DNA from: JBELMB01 sp042088665
GTDB lineage: Bacteria; Pseudomonadota; Alphaproteobacteria; Rhodobacterales; Rhodobacteraceae
Reading direction: 5' to 3'
Length of the DNA: 8,938 nucleotides
Assembly: GCA_042088665.1 (NCBI GenBank)
Contig: JBELMB010000209.1
Span: 1 to 8,938 of the forward strand
The first letter of the stretch is position 1, and each line of letters opens with the position of its first letter. Below the pieces are notes generated by a model that was given only the letters and a program-made list of their open reading frames with translations, did no database searches and had not been told where the DNA came from. A program made the translations under genes and the position numbers. This document shows, one piece after another, positions 6,321-8,938 of this stretch.

Positions 6321-6342
6321 CAATTGTTTGATTAATTTAAAT
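6321..6342. promoter_or_regulatory. AT-rich island in the LysR / TRAP divergent gap
   Basis: Nineteen of 22 bases are A or T, in sharp contrast to the GC-rich surroundings. It includes the self-complementary elements CAATTG (6321-6326) and ATTTAAAT (6335-6342). A -10-like TAGGGT lies at 6356-6361 in the TRAP direction, but no well-spaced -35 is evident, as often seen at LysR-activated promoters. This is the likeliest place for regulator binding and promoter opening; the exact boxes cannot be fixed by eye. Confidence 0.4.
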
Positions 6343-6360
6343 GGGACGTTTCTGCTAGGG

Positions 6361-6375
6361 TTGGACAAAATCCAA
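6361..6375. promoter_or_regulatory. Dyad TTGGA-N5-TCCAA beside the TRAP ribosome-binding site
   Basis: TTGGA (6361-6365) and TCCAA (6371-6375) are exact reverse complements around CAAAA, and T6362 to A6374 gives a T-N11-A spacing. The right arm runs into the ribosome-binding site GGGAGG (6376-6381), 5 bases before the ATG at 6387. It could be a LysR half of a multi-site operator or a small mRNA hairpin next to the ribosome-binding site. Confidence 0.35.
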
Positions 6376-6386
6376 GGGAGGATATC

Positions 6387-7394
6387 ATGTTCAGCTTCAG
6401 AAAGATCACGGCCGCCGCCGCGATCCTGGCGACAGCGGCCTTTGCGCCCGGTCTTGCCAACGCACAGATTTTCAAGGGTGAAACCGCAGGTGTCGGCGAT
6501 CCCGTGCACACGATGTTCGTCACCTTCTCGAATCAGGCTGGCAAGTCCGGGGTCGAGATCCAGGTGAACGCGGGCCAGACGCTCACGAAATCCATGCTCA
6601 AGGGCGGACGGGGCGAGATCGACTTTTTTTCGACGGTACCGTCGCTCGTGAACCTGATGAAGCGGCAGGCGCGGATGTATGAGCGCGTCGATGACGCGCC
6701 CGCCGCCGCCGAAGAGCTGCGCGCCATTCTCGGGTTCAAGGCTGGTGCCTACCATCCGGTCACGCTGGCCGGGTCGGGGATCGAAACCTGGGAAGATCTG
6801 AAGGGCAAGACCGTCTTTACCGGCCCGCCCGCGGGATCGGCCTCGGCCACCTCCGAAGCGCTGATCAAGATCATCACCGGCTACGAGCCCGGCAAGGACT
6901 ACAAGGCCGTGCGGCTGAGCTGGGGCGAAGGCTATGCCGCCCTTGCCGACAACAAGATCGACATGATGGTGCGCCCGGCAGAAATCGGGTCGTCAAAGAT
7001 CGAGCAGTTCGGCCTGTCCGGCGAATTCCGCGTGCTGTCAATCCCGGAAGAGGTCGTCGGCTCTGAGGCGATGCAGGCGCTTTTCGGGCGCCCGGGCCGC
7101 GGCATGCTGCAGTTCAGCGGTGACGTCTACAAGGGACAGCTGACCGGTGGTGAGATCACCGCGCTGGGCTTTACCCAGTTCGTCGGCACCCATGCCGGTG
7201 TTGCCGATGACGTGGTCTATGCCGCGACAAAGGCCTTTTGGGAAAACCTTGATGAGGTTCACGCCACGGCCTTTTTCCTGCAGGGCGTAACAGCCGAGAC
7301 GGCCTTTACCTCGGTCAACGTGCCGCTGCACCCGGGTGCCGCGCGCTACTATGACGAAGCGGGCATCGCGATCCCGGACGCCCTGCGCCCGTAA
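6387..7394 (+). CDS. TAXI-family TRAP transporter substrate-binding protein
   Basis: A 335-residue periplasmic binding protein of the TRAP-associated extracytoplasmic immunogenic (TAXI) family, which delivers a solute, usually an organic acid, to a TRAP permease driven by an ion gradient. A Sec signal peptide is clear: FRKI, a long Ala-rich core, and cleavage after ANA (residue 26). The mature protein has the family pattern of an early ligand-lobe segment (NAGQTLTKSMLKGGRGEIDF), the domain crossover WEDLKGKTVFTGPPAG near 135-150, and SWGEGYAALADNKIDMMV near 178-195. The ATG at 6387 has the strong ribosome-binding site GGGAGG 5 bases upstream. The next gene encodes the fused TRAP permease, which confirms the system. 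Expression is probably controlled by the divergent LysR gene. The solute cannot be assigned from sequence. Confidence 0.93.
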   Translation: MFSFRKITAAAAILATAAFAPGLANAQIFKGETAGVGDPVHTMFVTFSNQAGKSGVEIQVNAGQTLTKSMLKGGRGEIDFFSTVPSLVNLMKRQARMYERVDDAPAAAEELRAILGFKAGAYHPVTLAGSGIETWEDLKGKTVFTGPPAGSASATSEALIKIITGYEPGKDYKAVRLSWGEGYAALADNKIDMMVRPAEIGSSKIEQFGLSGEFRVLSIPEEVVGSEAMQALFGRPGRGMLQFSGDVYKGQLTGGEITALGFTQFVGTHAGVADDVVYAATKAFWENLDEVHATAFFLQGVTAETAFTSVNVPLHPGAARYYDEAGIAIPDALRP

Positions 7395-7405
7395 CGCCCC
7401 GCCCT

Positions 7406-7441
7406 TTGGACCGGGGGCCGCACTGGTGGCCCCCGGTTCGA
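7406..7441 (+). terminator. Strong intercistronic hairpin between TRAP binding protein and permease
   Basis: TTGGACCGGGGGCC (7406-7419) pairs with GGCCCCCGGTTCGA (7428-7441), giving 14 pairs in RNA, two of them G-U, with ten contiguous perfect pairs at the core and an 8-base loop. It begins 11 bases after the binding-protein stop. There is no T-tract, so a partial terminator or an mRNA 3'-end stabiliser is more likely than a full stop. Either would yield more binding protein than permease, the ratio such systems need. Nothing else is evident between 7442 and the permease start except a short direct repeat. Confidence 0.55.
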
Positions 7442-7507
7442 CCTGCCGCGCTGCATCGGCCCGGTCCCTGACCACGCCTGCGCGCCATGTCCCGACACAG
7501 ATCAAGA

Positions 7508-7528
7508 CCCCAATCCAGCCCCCAATCC
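7508..7528 (+). repeat. Short direct repeat upstream of the permease ribosome-binding site
   Basis: CCCCAATCC occurs at 7508-7516 and again at 7520-7528, 12 bases apart, in a C-rich, G-poor leader that should be unstructured. It ends just before the ribosome-binding site AAGGA (7533-7537). It may be chance or a ribosome or RNA-binding stand-by region. Confidence 0.3.
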
Positions 7529-7544
7529 CGACAAGGATATCCCC

Positions 7545-8938
7545 ATGACCGCTCAGACAGAGACGTCCGGCGGAGCCACAAGGCTGTTCGCCCTTGTGGC
7601 GGCCCTTGCCTGTTTCCTCCTTGGCCTTATCGCGCTGTACAGTTCGGGCATCGGGCTGATCGAGCCAAAGATGCACCGCGCCGCAGGTTTTGCGCTGGCC
7701 CTCATCGTGGGCGTCGCCGCAGCCCGGGCGCGGCGAGAGGCCAAGGGGCCGGTTGCCGGAGCCAGTGCGACGCTGCACTATGTGCTGGATGCGGGGATGA
7801 TCCTTGCGGGCCTGTGGTCCATCTGGTCGTTTCACTTCGTCCAGACGCAGATGGAAACGGCGCTCTACGACGTCACGCAGGCCGATGTCTGGCCGGCTCT
7901 CGCCGGGTTGATCGTCTTTCTGGAACTGTGCCGCAGGCTTTGGGGGTGGGGGCTCTTTGGGGTCGGGGCCTTTGGCGTGCTGTATCTTTTGTCCGGTCAG
8001 GATCTGCCGGGCATCATGGCCCACAGCGGGTTTTCGATGACAGAAGTGGCGGAGGCGCTGTGGTACAACACCAACAAGGGCGTCTTTGGGTCGATCACCA
8101 ATATCGTGCTCTCGACGGTGTTCATCTTTATCGTCTTCGGCGTGCTGCTGGAGGGCACCGGCGCCGGGGACACCCTGCTGAAATTCGCCTTTCTCGTGAC
8201 GCGCCGCACGCGGGGGGGGCCGGCCCATGCTGCGATCCTTGCCTCTTCGATGTTCGGCACCATGTCGGGCTCGACCGTGGCCAATATCGTCGGCACAGGC
8301 ACATTCACCATCCCGATGATCAAGAAACGCGGCTTTTCCCCCAGTTTTGCCGCGGGGATCGAGGCCACGGCGTCATCCGGCGGGCAGATCATGCCACCGA
8401 TCATGGGCGCGGCCGCGTTGGTCATGGCGGATCTCACCGGGGCGGGCTATCTGAACATCATCGTTGCGGCGCTGTTTCCGGCGCTCTTCTATTACTTCAG
8501 CCTCTTTGCCGCGGTCACAGTCGAGGCGCGTCGTCAGGGCATCGAGGTGCAGCCCTTGTCCGTGGATGACAAGATCACCCGGATCGACCTGATCAATTCC
8601 GTGCTGTTCCTCGGCCCGATCCTGACGATCATCGGCTGCCTCGTGGCGGGCTATTCGACCTCTGCTGCGGGGTTTTACGCGGTTCTGGTATTGCTGGCGC
8701 TTTCGGTCATCAATCCGGTGGTGCGCGGAGATCCGATGCGGGTCTGGCGCTCGTTCCTGAAAGGCGCGCAATCGGGGGCCACGCTGCTGATCGCGATTGC
8801 CGCGATTGGCATTCTGGTCGGCTCGCTCGACTCAACCGGTCTTGGCCTGAAACTGGCCAATGTCATTTCCGACATCCGCGGCGAGAGCCTGTTTTCCGCC
8901 TTGCTGGTCGCCATGGCCGGGGCGCTGATCCTCGGGAT
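7545..8938 (+). CDS. TRAP transporter fused permease subunit (small plus large subunit), 3' end outside the window
   Basis: A multi-spanning inner-membrane protein, 464 residues visible, open to the window edge; family members run to 600 or more. The N-terminal part (about 15-150) holds four to five hydrophobic helices equivalent to the small TRAP subunit. The large-subunit part starts near 180 with FIFIVFGVLLEGTGAG and carries the family's core motifs SSMFGTMSGSTVANIVGTG (234-252) and EATASSGGQIMPPIMGAAA (273-291), which line the ion- and substrate-binding site. The usual MAE after this motif is MAD (294-296), a mild change. More membrane helices lie at about 301-325, 352-392 and 411-428. 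The ATG at 7545 has AAGGA 7 bases upstream. It works with the TAXI binding protein just before it as a secondary, ion-driven importer. Only the solute is uncertain. Confidence 0.93.
   Translation, partial: MTAQTETSGGATRLFALVAALACFLLGLIALYSSGIGLIEPKMHRAAGFALALIVGVAAARARREAKGPVAGASATLHYVLDAGMILAGLWSIWSFHFVQTQMETALYDVTQADVWPALAGLIVFLELCRRLWGWGLFGVGAFGVLYLLSGQDLPGIMAHSGFSMTEVAEALWYNTNKGVFGSITNIVLSTVFIFIVFGVLLEGTGAGDTLLKFAFLVTRRTRGGPAHAAILASSMFGTMSGSTVANIVGTGTFTIPMIKKRGFSPSFAAGIEATASSGGQIMPPIMGAAALVMADLTGAGYLNIIVAALFPALFYYFSLFAAVTVEARRQGIEVQPLSVDDKITRIDLINSVLFLGPILTIIGCLVAGYSTSAAGFYAVLVLLALSVINPVVRGDPMRVWRSFLKGAQSGATLLIAIAAIGILVGSLDSTGLGLKLANVISDIRGESLFSALLVAMAGALILG

Noticed and set aside
7038..8228. 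Minus-strand open frame (396 codons) opposite the TRAP genes
   Set aside because: It spans the end of the binding-protein gene, the intergenic hairpin and the permease start on the opposite strand, with no domain features.
7487..8569. Plus-strand open frame (360 codons) over the permease
   Set aside because: The overlapping frame from 7545 carries the TRAP permease motifs; this one is Arg- and His-rich and lacks hydrophobic helices.

Overview
The window looks like a chromosomal segment of a marine Roseobacter-type alphaproteobacterium (Rhodobacteraceae). The basis is the high GC content with GC-rich third codon positions, and the gene set: an MttB-family methyltransferase, paired LysR regulators, a TAXI-type TRAP transporter and a CckA-like hybrid histidine kinase. 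This is an inference from style and content; no rRNA or other marker gene is present.

Layout from left to right. (1) Bases 1-827, minus strand: the N-terminal half of a trimethylamine methyltransferase-family (MttB-like) protein, running off the left edge. (2) Bases 908-1870, plus strand: a LysR regulator divergent from it. The 80-base gap carries a T-N11-A palindrome that overlaps -10-like boxes on both strands. (3) Bases 2124-4872, plus strand: a two-gene unit. A secreted Venus-flytrap solute-binding protein of the amino-acid-binding family is followed 13 bases later by a membrane hybrid histidine kinase with HAMP, HisKA, HATPase and receiver domains. No ABC permease or ATPase and no stand-alone response regulator lie beside it. 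(4) Bases 4873-5413: a gene-poor convergent gap with a perfect 10-base inverted repeat. (5) Bases 5414-6298, minus strand: a second LysR regulator, divergent from (6) bases 6387-8938, plus strand: a TAXI-type TRAP binding protein and a fused TRAP permease that runs off the right edge. A strong hairpin separates these two genes.

Two of the three modules share one plan: a LysR regulator divergent from the genes it probably controls (methyltransferase; TRAP transporter). The middle module is the most unusual. Its free flytrap protein probably serves as the ligand-binding partner of the adjacent kinase rather than feeding a transporter, which would make it a split version of the BvgS/EvgS plan in which flytrap domains are fused to the kinase. 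The flytrap protein also has His in place of the Asp that normally holds the ligand's alpha-amino group, so its ligand may not be an ordinary amino acid. A link between methylated-amine catabolism, the sensor and the TRAP uptake system is possible from proximity only.
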